This document shows positions 18,271 to 27,649 of a stretch of 64,000 bases of DNA, in pieces (the first letter of the stretch is position 1; every line of letters begins with the position of its first letter). This stretch comes from Austwickia sp. GTDB lineage: Bacteria > Actinomycetota > Actinomycetes > Actinomycetales > Dermatophilaceae. Location: assembly GCA_016699675.1 (NCBI GenBank), contig CP064985.1, positions 744,001 through 808,000 of the forward strand, in the 5' to 3' direction. Position numbers and translations under genes: made by a program. The notes under the pieces are model-generated. The model ran no database searches and was not told the DNA's origin. It was given only the letters and a program-made list of their open reading frames with translations.

Positions 18271-20646
18271 ATGCAGAGCCGTCCCTCCGGGTTCGCGAAC
18301 GTCCTGCGCCTCATGGCCGCATTCGTCGCAGCCTCCATGGTCATGGGCCTGTTGGCCGCGGGCATCGCCATCCCCTTCGTGGGGGCGGGCGGCGCGACGG
18401 CCAAGGCAGCCGTGGGCACCTTCGATGCGCTACCCACCGAGCTGACCATGCCGGTGCTCGCCCAGCAAACGCGGATCCTGGCGAACGACGGGGCCACCGA
18501 ACTCGCGACGCTCTACACCGAGAACCGCACGATCGTCCCGCTGACGGCCGTGAGCAAGGCCATGAAGGACGCCCAGATCGCGATCGAGGACGACCGCTAC
18601 TACGAGCACGGCGGCATCGACACCCGGGGCCTCATGCGGGCCTTCGTCTCCACGATGCGCGGCGATCGGCAGGGCGCCTCGACGATCACGCAGCAATACG
18701 TCCGGCAGTCGCTCATCACGAACGCCCTGCTCAACGACGACGAGGAGCGGGCCAAGCGGGTCCAGGAGCAGCGCGGCATCCCCGGCATCGTCCGCAAGCT
18801 GCAGGAGGCCAAGTTCGCCATCGAGCTCGAAAAGCGGATGAGCAAGGACCAGATCCTCGAGGGCTACCTGAATCTCGTGTTCTACGGCGCGAATTCGTAC
18901 GGCGTCGAGGCCGCGGCGATGCGCTATTTCGGGGTCCACGCCAAGGACCTGAACCTGCCCCAGGCCGCCATGATCGCCGGGATGGCGCAGGCGCCCACGA
19001 CGTACAACCCGATGACCAACATGACCGCCGCCGTGAACCGGCGCAACGACGTCCTGGACCGGATGGCCGCGACCGGGAAGGCGACCGCCGCGGAGGTCGC
19101 GGCCGCGAAGAAGACCCCGATCACGCTGAACAAGACCGAGATCAAGGGCAACTGCCAGTCGGCCGTGGACAAGTGGGTCTGCCTGTACGTGCAGAACTGG
19201 CTCGTCAAGAACGCGACCTCGCTGGGCAAGACCGAGTCCGAGCGCACCGCGCGGCTGCTGCGCGGCGGGCTGACGATCAAGACCACCCTCGACGTCAACC
19301 TCATCAAGTCGACCCGCCAGATCCTCACCGAGTGGATCCCCCCGGACCAGGAGAACGAGGTGGGCACGGCGGCGGCGGTCGTCGAGCCGGGGACGGGCAA
19401 GGTCCTCGCTATCTGGCAGAGCTCGCAGCCCACCAACGAGCTGGTCTGGTCCATCGATTCCGACCTCGGGCACGGCGGCGGCTTCCAGATCGGGTCGACG
19501 GCGAAGACGTACGCCGTGGTCCAGGCGCTCAAGAAGGGCCTCGGCCCGTGGACGACGCTGTACGCGCCGCCCGGCGGCACGGTCTACAACCAGAACATGT
19601 TCCGCGCCGGGGACTGCAACGCGGCGGGTACGCCGTGGAAGGTCGGCAACTTCGAGGGCACCCAGAGCGGGGCGATGAGCCTTCAGTCGGCGACGGTCTA
19701 CTCGGTGAACACCGCCTTCGCCGACCTGGCCACCAAGATCGGCGTGTGCGACACGAAGGCCCTCATGAAGGACATGGGTCTGCACAAGGCCGACGGCAGC
19801 GACTACGGCGACGTCTCCCCCTCGATCATCCTCGGCGCGGACAACGCCTCGCCGCTGACCATGGCGGCGTCGTACGCGACCCTCGCCGCCGGGGGCAAGT
19901 TCTGCGAGCCCTACCCGGTCGAGTCGATCACGCAGTACGACGGGAGCAAGCTCGACCTCAAGGTCGGCAACTGCCGCGACACCAGCGTCTCCCCGCGCAT
20001 CGCGTACAACGCCACGCAGATTCTGCGCGGCGTGGTTCCGCCCAACCAGCTCGCCGACGGCCGCGACGCGGCGGCGAAGACCGGTACGGCGGACCAGGGT
20101 TCGCACCTGTGGATGATCGGCTACACCCCGCAGCGCTCCACCGCCGTCTGGACCGGCCGGACCAAGGACAACAAGCCGCTGACCGGCGCGCGCATCGGCA
20201 ACAACTGGTACGGCAACCCCGTCGGGTCCCAGGTGTCCGGGCCGAGCTGGCGCCGCATCATGAACGTCGCGCACGCCAACCTGCCCAACGAGTCGTTCCG
20301 GATCATCGCCCGCACCAGCGCCGACGGCAAGGTCGTCGTGCCGGATCTGCGCGGGTCCTACCAGGACGAGGCGCGGCAGATCCTCGAGGACGCCGGCCTG
20401 ACCGTGCGCACCGGCCAGTGGGTCAGCGACAACAACCTCGACGGCGGCCAGGTCGTTCGGACCGATCCCGCGGCGGGCACGACCGTGGATCGCGGGACCG
20501 CCGTCACCCTGACGCTCGCTGCCGCCCGCTACACGCCGCCGCCCGCGCCGCGCCAGCAGCCGCAGCCGAGCCGGGCGCAGACCACCGCTCCGCGCCCGTC
20601 GGCGTCGCGAAGCGCTCCGGCCGCCCGACCCACGACGCAGGACTGA
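18271..20646 (+). CDS. bifunctional class A penicillin-binding protein with PASTA domain (PonA2-like)
   Basis: Polymerises and cross-links peptidoglycan outside the membrane. The 791-residue protein has an N-terminal membrane anchor (about 12-38). A GT51 glycosyltransferase domain follows, with IEDDRYYEHGG near 104 and GASTITQQYVRQ near 130. The transpeptidase domain carries STAK near 408, SVN near 476 and KTGT near 602. One PASTA domain (VVVPDLRGSY onward, about 690-750) and a Pro/Ala-rich tail end the protein. It matches ponA2 (Rv3682) by domain order and place. No clear ribosome site precedes the ATG, so the mRNA may be leaderless. Confidence 0.94.
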   Translation: MQSRPSGFANVLRLMAAFVAASMVMGLLAAGIAIPFVGAGGATAKAAVGTFDALPTELTMPVLAQQTRILANDGATELATLYTENRTIVPLTAVSKAMKDAQIAIEDDRYYEHGGIDTRGLMRAFVSTMRGDRQGASTITQQYVRQSLITNALLNDDEERAKRVQEQRGIPGIVRKLQEAKFAIELEKRMSKDQILEGYLNLVFYGANSYGVEAAAMRYFGVHAKDLNLPQAAMIAGMAQAPTTYNPMTNMTAAVNRRNDVLDRMAATGKATAAEVAAAKKTPITLNKTEIKGNCQSAVDKWVCLYVQNWLVKNATSLGKTESERTARLLRGGLTIKTTLDVNLIKSTRQILTEWIPPDQENEVGTAAAVVEPGTGKVLAIWQSSQPTNELVWSIDSDLGHGGGFQIGSTAKTYAVVQALKKGLGPWTTLYAPPGGTVYNQNMFRAGDCNAAGTPWKVGNFEGTQSGAMSLQSATVYSVNTAFADLATKIGVCDTKALMKDMGLHKADGSDYGDVSPSIILGADNASPLTMAASYATLAAGGKFCEPYPVESITQYDGSKLDLKVGNCRDTSVSPRIAYNATQILRGVVPPNQLADGRDAAAKTGTADQGSHLWMIGYTPQRSTAVWTGRTKDNKPLTGARIGNNWYGNPVGSQVSGPSWRRIMNVAHANLPNESFRIIARTSADGKVVVPDLRGSYQDEARQILEDAGLTVRTGQWVSDNNLDGGQVVRTDPAAGTTVDRGTAVTLTLAAARYTPPPAPRQQPQPSRAQTTAPRPSASRSAPAARPTTQD

Positions 20647-20689
20647 CCGGCATCCGACCCTCGCGCGGCGTCTGGGACGATGGTGCGTG

Positions 20690-21619
20690 ATGAAGACGAT
20701 CACCAAGTCCGCCCTCACGCTGGTCGGCACCGCGGTCGGCGGCCTCGCCTACGCAGGTTTAGTTGAACGCAACGCGTTCGTCCTGCGCGAGCTGGCCGCG
20801 CCGGTGCTGCCCCGCGGCTCCCGCCCACTGCGCATCCTCCAGGTCGCCGACGTGCACCTCATGCCCAGCCAGCAGCGCAAGGTCGCCTGGATCAAGGAGC
20901 TCGCCCGGCTGCGCCCGGACGCCGTCATCAACACCGGGGACAACATCTCGCACCCGAACGCGGTCGCGCCGCTGCTGGAGGCCATGTCGCCTTTCCTCGA
21001 CCTGCCGGGCGCCTTCGTGATGGGCTCCAACGACTATTACGCGCCGACGATGAAGAACCCGGCCCGCTACCTGTGGCGGAACTCGGAGCATCCGGACGGC
21101 CCCCGGTTGCCCACCGAGGCGCTGATTGCCGGCCTGGCGTCGCAGGGCTGGCTGAATCTCAACAACGCCCGCGCCCCGCTGTCGGTCGGCGGCCTGGAGC
21201 TGGAGCTGATCGGGGTGGACGATCCGCACATCCAGCTGGACCGGTACGACGCCGTCGCCGGGCCGGCCGACCCCTCCGCCGACCTGACCGTCGGGGTCGT
21301 GCACGCGCCGTACCAGCGGGTTCTCGACGCGATGACCCGCGACGGCGCAGGGCTCGTCATCGCGGGGCACACCCACGGCGGCCAGGTGGCGCTGCCGGCT
21401 CTTGGAGCGCTCGTGACGAATTGCGACCTCGACCGTGGGCGCGCCAAGGGCGTGTCGCGGTGGTGGCCCGGCGCTGCCGGCGCGCCCGATGCGCAGGCCC
21501 CCGCGGACGCCGCGTGGCTGCACGTCTCGGCGGGGCTGGGCACGTCGCCGTACGCTCCCGTCCGGTTCGCCTGCCGCCCCGAGGCGACGCTGCTCACGTT
21601 GACGCCGCGCGACCGCTGA
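20690..21619 (+). CDS. membrane-anchored metallophosphoesterase (Rv3683-like)
   Basis: A calcineurin-like phosphoesterase of 309 residues. Metal-binding motifs run in the family order: VADVHLMP near 53, NTGDNISH near 79, GSNDYY (family GNH[DE]) near 107 and AGHTHGGQV near 225. A weakly hydrophobic N-terminal segment (SALTLVGTAVGGLAYAGL) may tether it to the membrane. The substrate is unknown; relatives act on nucleotides or UDP-linked lipids. A GTG codon 3 bases upstream is an alternative start. It follows the PBP by 43 bases on the same strand and ends the mycobacterial-type block. Confidence 0.9.
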   Translation: MKTITKSALTLVGTAVGGLAYAGLVERNAFVLRELAAPVLPRGSRPLRILQVADVHLMPSQQRKVAWIKELARLRPDAVINTGDNISHPNAVAPLLEAMSPFLDLPGAFVMGSNDYYAPTMKNPARYLWRNSEHPDGPRLPTEALIAGLASQGWLNLNNARAPLSVGGLELELIGVDDPHIQLDRYDAVAGPADPSADLTVGVVHAPYQRVLDAMTRDGAGLVIAGHTHGGQVALPALGALVTNCDLDRGRAKGVSRWWPGAAGAPDAQAPADAAWLHVSAGLGTSPYAPVRFACRPEATLLTLTPRDR

Positions 21620-21860
21620 CGAGAACGACCGAACCTCTACCACTTCACCGCGCCTCGCGCCGAGGTTATGACATAGATCCTGTTCGAGATATGGCGCTCC
21701 GGCGATCTGACGGCGTTGTGGTAGTGCTTTGGGTCATCTCGACGCGGGCCTTAGCGCCGCGGGGGCACCGATTCGGAGTCTGCGATCACGATCCGCTAGC
21801 ATGGGGCGTCGCCGGTTCCCGCGGGATGCGTTCAGCGGGAGTTCACCCGGCGACATGCCA

Positions 21861-21937
<77 letters not shown>

Positions 21938-22241
21938 TTACGGCCTTCAGGCCCGGCCCCGTCGATGACGTCAGCAGCGGACTATCGCCCTGAGTGAGTG
22001 ACGTCACCCAGTCCGTACCACGGACCCCGTGCTGGCATCGAAAACCGCAACCATGGTGACGGGAGTTCTGCGCCGTGGCGTGGCGCGGCCGGTGGGCTTG
22101 TGAGGAACCAGACGGACGCCGCGGGGCGCGCGCAGTCCTAGGCTTGAGCTGCGGAACGTCGCGGTTGGGACCCGGCGTGGCAGCGCAAGGTCGGCATCCG
22201 GGCGGCGTTCGGCGAACGCACAGCCGAAGGGGATGAGCTCG
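21938..22241. other. gap between tRNA-Pro and the GNAT gene
   Basis: About 300 bases without a gene I can support. No second copy of the tRNA 3' end was seen here or farther right, so there is no direct evidence of an integrated element using this tRNA. The ribosome site of the next gene, GAAGGGGA, lies at 22226-22233. Confidence 0.4.
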
Positions 22242-22940
22242 ATGACCACCATGCTGAGCATCGAGGACGAGCACCGGCACTACCAGCGCCGGGCCGCGGA
22301 ACTCCTCGACCGGATCGTCCTGCGCGACGGGACCACCGCCTGGATCGGACCGCTGCAGCATAAGGACCGTGCCGACCTGGAGCGCGAGTACGAGACCCTG
22401 TCCTACACCTCGAAATGGCACCGCTTCCTCGGCGGGGTCCAGCATCTCACTCCGGCGCTGCTCGACGCTCTCGTGGACGACGTCGACTTCATCGACCACG
22501 TCGCCCTCGTCGTGTTCGTCGACCACGACGGGATCCCAGAGCCCGCCGCCATCGGCCGGATCGTCCGCCACGAGTCGGTCCCCGACGCCGCCGACATCGC
22601 CATCACCGTGAAGGACGCCTGGCAGCGACGCGGCATCGCGTCGGAGCTGGTACCGCGCCTGATCGGGCTCCGGCCGGCCGGGGTCACCCACCTGTTGACC
22701 GAGATCTCCACTGACAACGCCGCCTCGCTGGCCCTCGCCAAGCACGCCGGGACGCTGCGCATTCACCCGGCCGACGGCGTCTTCGACATCGAGGTGGACC
22801 TGGACGACCTCGGGGTCCGTTTCCCGCCGCCACCACCCGGGGAGCGGCTGCACCCCGCGCTGGAGGTCGACGGCCGCGCCCAGCTCCGCACCCGCGACCA
22901 CCAGCACCTACACCCGACCGACGAGAAGCCTCAGCCCTGA
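22242..22940 (+). CDS. GNAT-family N-acetyltransferase
   Basis: A 232-residue acetyltransferase. The acetyl-CoA-binding P-loop follows the GNAT pattern in VKDAWQRRGIASELVP near residue 125, and a beta-bulge strand with TEISTDNAASLALAKHAG follows. An N-terminal region with LEREYETLSYTSKWHRF resembles stand-alone GNATs of the protein-acetyltransferase type. ATG 22242 is preferred over ATG 22233 because GAAGGGGA then has correct spacing. It is the first gene after tRNA-Pro. The substrate is unknown. Confidence 0.85.
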   Translation: MTTMLSIEDEHRHYQRRAAELLDRIVLRDGTTAWIGPLQHKDRADLEREYETLSYTSKWHRFLGGVQHLTPALLDALVDDVDFIDHVALVVFVDHDGIPEPAAIGRIVRHESVPDAADIAITVKDAWQRRGIASELVPRLIGLRPAGVTHLLTEISTDNAASLALAKHAGTLRIHPADGVFDIEVDLDDLGVRFPPPPPGERLHPALEVDGRAQLRTRDHQHLHPTDEKPQP

Positions 22941-23215
22941 CCGGCGGCGGCCGACGGAAGCCGCGTTCGGTTCGGTGGCTGCGGTCGCCCTTGCCACCGG
23001 ACCTCTCGGTGAGCGCCGAGACCGAGACGGACCCGATGATCGCCCCCGTCGTGGCCGCATTGCTGCTGCTTCGACGACGGCAGCGGGGAGATCACAGGGG
23101 CGAACTCGTCGGCCGGGCTGGGGCGTCTGAGGAATTCGTCGGTCGGGGCGAGGCATCGGGACGCCTGAAGGCACGCGGCGGCGCCGGCCTCGAGGAGCAC
23201 CGGGCGGGATGCGGA

Positions 23216-23398
23216 CTAAAAGCCGTGCGGCAGGGTCGTGGGCTGGCGCGCCGCCGCCTTCAGGGCCGCGAGCTTCTTGGCCTGGTCCTCGCTGAGCACG
23301 AACCGACCGCTGATCGCGGACCGCACGACAGGCTCCGTGGCGCCCTCGGCGTCGCCGTACGGTGTCGTGCCGTTGATCTTTCGCGCCCGCTTCGCCAT
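23216..23398 (-). CDS. small hypothetical protein, 60 residues
   Basis: A 60-residue basic protein beginning MAKRARKINGTT, with the segment VVRSAISGRFVLSEDQAKK. Many actinobacterial genomes encode small proteins with a similar RSAxSGRFV motif and no known function. GAGGAGG before the ATG is a strong ribosome site. It lies 20 bases downstream of a frameshifted membrane-protein gene on the same strand and probably shares its transcript. No catalytic motif is seen. The 275 bases to its right contain no gene that I can support. Confidence 0.65.
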   Translation of the reverse strand: MAKRARKINGTTPYGDAEGATEPVVRSAISGRFVLSEDQAKKLAALKAAARQPTTLPHGF

Positions 23399-23418
23399 CC
23401 CGGCCTCCTCCCGCGCCC

Positions 23419-23822
23419 TCATCCGGACCGTTGCCTCCGCCGCGCCGCGGCCACGGCGCCCCGCCGACCCAGCGCCGCCTCTCGGCGGGCCTCCGCCCGG
23501 GTCACGGTGTGCGCCTGGTACTTGGCCATCAGCCCTCCCAGGATCGCACGCTGACCCTGCACGGTCGAGGCGTCGAGCAACTCGGCGTACACGTCCGCGA
23601 ACGTGTCTGGGTCCAGCTCGTCGATGTTCTTGTCCACCCAGTCGAACGTTTTCCACCACCGGTCGCTTCCGCGCTGTCGTGGACCGTGCGCCGATCGTTG
23701 ATGTTCTTCTGCACCGCGACGAGCACGCCGAGCCCGGTCATCAGGCCGCCGAACCCCGCCGAGGTGACGAAACCCCCGAGCAGCAGCCGCGCCCACGTGA
23801 GGAAGTCGAGCAGTCCGTCCAT
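23419..23822 (-). pseudogene. frameshifted small membrane protein
   Basis: The ATG at 23822 begins a product with a hydrophobic N-terminus (LLLGGFVTSAGFGGLMTGLG) followed by VAVQKNINDRR. Near 23680 the coding signal moves to another frame and continues as TFDWVDKNIDELDPDTFADV to a stop at 23419. Joining the frames gives a plausible protein of about 135 residues with a membrane segment and an acidic-helical tail. The change could be a one-base indel, or -1 slippage at GGAAAAC where AAA can re-pair with AAA. GTG 23637 could also start a separate second product. I do not recognise the family. Confidence 0.5.
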
Positions 23823-23913
23823 GGTGGGGGCGTCACCTGGCCCAAGGCGGTACGTCGAGGCGGGCTCGCATGCCGCGAACGATAGCCCTTGGCCCCGACA
23901 TAAGGTGGCTTCC

Positions 23914-25128
23914 GTGGCCAACCTTCGCGACCAGGGCTGGGCCCATTTCGACGCCATCGTCGCGGCCGCCCCGCTGCGCGACGCCAACCCCTGGCGCGCG
24001 TCGCGCCGGAATCCGGCCGATCCCCCGACGTACGAGCCCGACTACGACACCCTCGAGCTCCTGCTCGGCGTGCCCGTGCACCTCGGCGCGACCTCGCAGT
24101 CCGGCGTGCCCGCTCTGGCCCTCGATGTCTGGGTGGCGTACGAGTTCCGCCGCGCCGGGTTCGACCCCGACCGGGTCTGGCCCCGGGCCGAGCCGCCGCG
24201 GGTGCTGCCCGCGGAGGTCACCCTGTTCGTCGAGCGCCTGCCCCGCCGGGAACGCGCGGCGCTGTGGGCCTACATCGGTCGCGGGCACGGCGGCACGGGC
24301 ACCGCGAACCTGCTGGGCAAGAACTACGTCAAGCAGGTCGACGTGGTGATGAGCTCGTGGGCCACCGGGCCCGAGCTGATGGTCTCGACCAAGCGGATGG
24401 ACTCCTCGTTCGGCAAGAACGCCGCCAACCGCGTCGAGGAGAGCTACGGCGACGCGAAGAACCTGCGACTGCGGCATCCGCAGGCGGCGCTGGGCTTCGT
24501 GTACGCCCTGTCTGCCCTCGCCCTGAGCACCGAGGCCGAGGCGGCGGAGTGGCTGATCGACCTGCTCATCAAGCTCGGGCGGGAGGACGACGCGTACGAC
24601 GCCGTCGCCCTGCTCCTGCCCGACCGCGCCGCCAGCCCGGGAGGGCCCGACGGCCAAGACGGTCAAGCCACGGCGGGTGGGCTGGCCGCGCCGGACGGAC
24701 TGGCCGTGCAGGACGGGCAAGCCGAGCAAGCGGGTCTGGACGGGCGGGACGGCCCATCCGCGCGGGTCGATGTGGCGCCAGGCGATGCGGCTGATGAGCC
24801 GCCCGACGAGCCGGCGGGGCCCATCGAGGCCGGCGCGACGGCCGAATGGGGTTGGGACGCGGGCCAACCGCTGCTGCCCCTCCAGCTTCCCGACGACCTG
24901 TTCGGCGGCGCCGACGGCGCACCCGGGACGCCGAGCCTCGACGACGCCCAGCCACCCGTGGACCTGGCGCGGCTACCCCGGGTGCGGCTACTACGCGACC
25001 GGGTGCCCGCGGAGCTGGACCCCGGGCGCTTCTTCGCGGCCATGTGCGCGCGGGTGCTCGACAACTCCCCGGTCAACTTCCACCGACAGGCCAGGGAGCG
25101 GCGCAAGACGCCGAGGCCCGCGCCCTAA
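23914..25128 (+). CDS. possible type II restriction endonuclease
   Basis: A 404-residue protein without membrane segments. A core segment reads KQVDVVMSSW (near 142) followed by LMVSTKRMDSSFGKNAANR (near 155). This resembles the catalytic region of PD-(D/E)xK restriction enzymes that pair an Asp with a downstream xxK in a beta-hairpin. Residues about 243-310 are a Gly/Asp/Ala-rich low-complexity insert. GTG 23914 follows AAGGTGG. The gene converges on the DNA methylase at 31273-32964, and only the IS nest separates their 3' ends. Its TAA stop lies in the CTAA that appears to be the IS1380 target. The endonuclease assignment is inference from motif plus context. Confidence 0.5.
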   Translation: MANLRDQGWAHFDAIVAAAPLRDANPWRASRRNPADPPTYEPDYDTLELLLGVPVHLGATSQSGVPALALDVWVAYEFRRAGFDPDRVWPRAEPPRVLPAEVTLFVERLPRRERAALWAYIGRGHGGTGTANLLGKNYVKQVDVVMSSWATGPELMVSTKRMDSSFGKNAANRVEESYGDAKNLRLRHPQAALGFVYALSALALSTEAEAAEWLIDLLIKLGREDDAYDAVALLLPDRAASPGGPDGQDGQATAGGLAAPDGLAVQDGQAEQAGLDGRDGPSARVDVAPGDAADEPPDEPAGPIEAGATAEWGWDAGQPLLPLQLPDDLFGGADGAPGTPSLDDAQPPVDLARLPRVRLLRDRVPAELDPGRFFAAMCARVLDNSPVNFHRQARERRKTPRPAP

Positions 25129-25163
25129 CCCGGAGATTTCATGGTTAGTGTGGCCGGTAAACG

Positions 25164-25239
25164 CTGAAAGGTGCTCTTGACCTGGGAGAATATCGATTGC
25201 TGAGGTCGATATTGCCGGGTCGAAGGGAGCACCTTTCAG
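25164..25239 (+). promoter_or_regulatory. long imperfect hairpin abutting the IS1380 transposase start
   Basis: CTGAAAGGTGCTC (25164-25176) pairs perfectly with GAGCACCTTTCAG (25227-25239). Inside it AATATCGA (25189-25196) pairs with TCGATATT (25206-25213) around nearly the same centre. The outer arm ends exactly at the GTG start and encloses the AAGGGAG ribosome site. In RNA it would block translation, a known way for IS elements to silence transcripts entering from outside. Confidence 0.6.
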
Positions 25240-26258
25240 GTGAAGCACACTACCCGGATCTACCCCAGAATCAAGGTCGACGCGGCCACCGTTCCGGCGG
25301 TTGCCCAGGCCGGTGGGGCGCTGCTGGCCCAGACTGCGACAGTGTCGGGGCTGGCCGCGACGTTGAGCGCTGCGCTGACGCCGTGGCGTAAGTCGCTGGC
25401 CCGGCATGACCCGGCCAAGGTGCTGCTCGATCTGGCGATCTCGCTGGTCCTGGGTGGGGACGCCTGCCGTGATGTGGCGCTCATCCGCTCCGAGCCGGGC
25501 CTGTATGGCCTGGTGGCCTCTGATGCCACGATCTCGCGCACGATCGCGGCCCTGGCCGGCGACGTGGCCGCCGTGGAGAAAGCTGTGGCCACCGCTCGTA
25601 CCGCGGCACGGGCGCACGTGTGGACCCTGGCCGGTCGGCACGCCCCCAACCAGCAGATGTCGGCCTCTCATGCGCTGGTCATCGACCTGGACGCCACGCT
25701 GATCACGGCCCACTCGGACAAGGAGGCCGCCGCGGCGACGTTCAAGAAGACCTTCGGATTCCACCCCCTGTGCGCCTTCGCCGACCACGGCCCACACGGC
25801 ACCGGTGAATCCCTGGCGATGCTGCTGCGTCCCGGGAACGCCGGCTCTAACACCGCGACCGACCACGTCACCCTCACCAAGCAAGCCCTGACCGCCGTCC
25901 CGGGGATCAACCCGACCCGCCCGGGTAAGAAGGTCCTGATCCGCACCGATGGCGCTGGCGGCAGCAGGGAGTTCTTGGGGTTCCTGCACCGACGTGGCCT
26001 GTCGTACTCGATCGGGTACACCCTGCCCGCGATCACCCCGGAGCTGTATGCCCTCCTACCCGCCACCGCGTGGCAGGACCCCTACGACGCCGACGGCGCC
26101 CTGCGCGACGGCGCCGCCGTCGTGGAGTTCACCGACCTGCTCACCAGCACGAACCTCCTAAAGGGGTACCCGCCCGGGATGCGGGTGATCGTGCGTCGAG
26201 AGCGGCCCCACCCCGGCGCGCAACTACGGTTCAGCGACGTCGAAGGCTACCCCCTGTC
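25240..26258 (+). pseudogene. IS1380-family transposase, 5' part
   Basis: About 340 residues of a DDE transposase, from the N-terminus (HTTRIYPRIKVDAA) through LVIDLDATL, the first catalytic Asp region, and LIRTDGAGGS, the second. The third acidic residue and the C-terminal part are displaced to 30595-30993 by the inserted IS3-family element. The reading frame runs on for 16 codons into that element and stops at 26307. GTG 25240 is the likely start. As it stands the enzyme is truncated. Confidence 0.85.
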
Positions 26259-26378
26259 TGTCAAGGTGCAGTGGGACAGCCGGTGGGTCCGGTTGTGTGG
26301 TGGTTGACGGGGCGAGAGAGCAGATGGATCGGTGACGATGAGTCAGGCGGATTGAACCGCCCCGGCATGTCCGGAGAC

Positions 26379-27362
26379 TTACTGGTTTGACGGCTCCAGC
26401 TCTTGCTGGGCTTGGATTCGAGCGTAGTAGAGGTCCTCTGCCTCGACGGGCGGGATGTCGCCGCAGTACTCGTAGAGCCGGCGGTGGTTGAACCAGTCGA
26501 TCCACTCGGCGGTCGCGTACTCGACGTCGTCGACGGACTTCCACGGCTTGCGCGGCTTGATGAGCTCGGTCTTGTACAGGCCGTTGACCGTCTCGGCCAG
26601 AGCATTGTCGAAGCTGTCACCGACGGTCCCGACCGAAGCGGCGATGCCCGCCTCGGCGAGCCGCTCGGTGTAGCGGATGCTGACGTACTGCGAACCGCGG
26701 TCGGTATGTGCCACAACGGAATCCAGCGATCGCCCGTCGCGTTGCCGAGCCCACACGGCCTGCTCGAGGGCGTCCAGGACCAGCTGGGCCGTCATCGATG
26801 TCCCGCATCGCCAGCCCAGGATCCGGCGGGCGTAGGCGTCGGTCACGAACGCGACGTACACCCACCCTGACCAGGTTGAGACGTACGTGATGTCGGCGAC
26901 CCACAGCCGGTCCGGCGCGCTGGGGGCGAAATTGCGTCCGACCAGGTCGCGCGCCCGCTCCGCAGCGGGGTCGGCGATGGTGGTGCGCTTGACCTTCCCG
27001 CGGACCGCGCCGCTGAGTCCGTCGGCCTTCATGAGGCGTTCGACGGTGCACCGCGCGACCGGGATCTGCTCCCGGTTCAGCTGCAGCCAGACTTTGCGGG
27101 CGCCGTACACCCCGTAGTTGGCGGCATGCAGCCGCCGGATCTCACCGACCAGATAGAGGTCGCGCTGCTCGCGGGCAGTCGGGGACTTCCCGACGTGCTC
27201 GTAGTAGGTCGACGGGGCCACCGGTAGACCGTGCTCGGTGAGCACGGCACAGATGGGCTCGACACCCCAGCGCAGGCCACCGGGTTCACGGCGGTCGGCG
27301 TGCTCGCGGATGAAGTCCACGATCACCGGCAGGGCCGGTCGAGCTCGGCCGCGAAGAAAGCC
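26379..27362 (-). CDS. IS3-family transposase OrfB (DDE integrase domain)
   Basis: About 327 residues read as the -1 frame extension of OrfA. It has an HTH_21-type region (NYGVYGARKVWLQLNRE) and an rve integrase core. The catalytic residues are Asp in LWVADITYV, Asp in VVAHTDRGSQYVS and Glu in FDNALAETVNGLYKTELI. No frameshift or stop interrupts it. The start given is the frameshift point, because no good independent start codon is present. Its TAA stop begins within the inverted repeat. Confidence 0.92.
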   Translation of the reverse strand, partial: GFLRGRARPALPVIVDFIREHADRREPGGLRWGVEPICAVLTEHGLPVAPSTYYEHVGKSPTAREQRDLYLVGEIRRLHAANYGVYGARKVWLQLNREQIPVARCTVERLMKADGLSGAVRGKVKRTTIADPAAERARDLVGRNFAPSAPDRLWVADITYVSTWSGWVYVAFVTDAYARRILGWRCGTSMTAQLVLDALEQAVWARQRDGRSLDSVVAHTDRGSQYVSIRYTERLAEAGIAASVGTVGDSFDNALAETVNGLYKTELIKPRKPWKSVDDVEYATAEWIDWFNHRRLYEYCGDIPPVEAEDLYYARIQAQQELEPSNQ

Positions 27363-27649
27363 GACGCCGCCTTCAAGATCGCGTTCGCCCGCCGGAGCTC
27401 GGCGACCTCCCGCTTCAACCGGCGGACCTGCTCCGACTCCTCCGTTGTGGTCCCCGGTCGGGCACCGGCGTCGACCTGCGCCTGACGGACCCACTTGCGG
27501 ACCGTCTCCGGCGTCCCGACCCCGAGCAACTCGGCCACCCGCGACATCGCCGCCCACTCCGAGCCCTGATCCTCGGCGATCTCACCGACCATCCGCACCG
27601 CCCGCTCCTTCAGCTCAGGCGGGTACCGCTTGTGTGTGTCTCCTGGCAT
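27323..27649 (-). CDS. IS3-family transposase OrfA
   Basis: A 108-residue OrfA with a helix-turn-helix (ELLGVGTPETVRKWVRQAQ) and a leucine-zipper-like coiled coil (EQVRRLKREVAELRRANAIL). It supplies DNA binding for the transposase. Its 3' end overlaps orfB. Ribosomes probably slip -1 at GCTTTCTTCG (fwd 27351-27361) to make the full OrfAB transposase, as is usual in this group. Confidence 0.93.
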   Translation of the reverse strand: MPGDTHKRYPPELKERAVRMVGEIAEDQGSEWAAMSRVAELLGVGTPETVRKWVRQAQVDAGARPGTTTEESEQVRRLKREVAELRRANAILKAASAFFAAELDRPCR

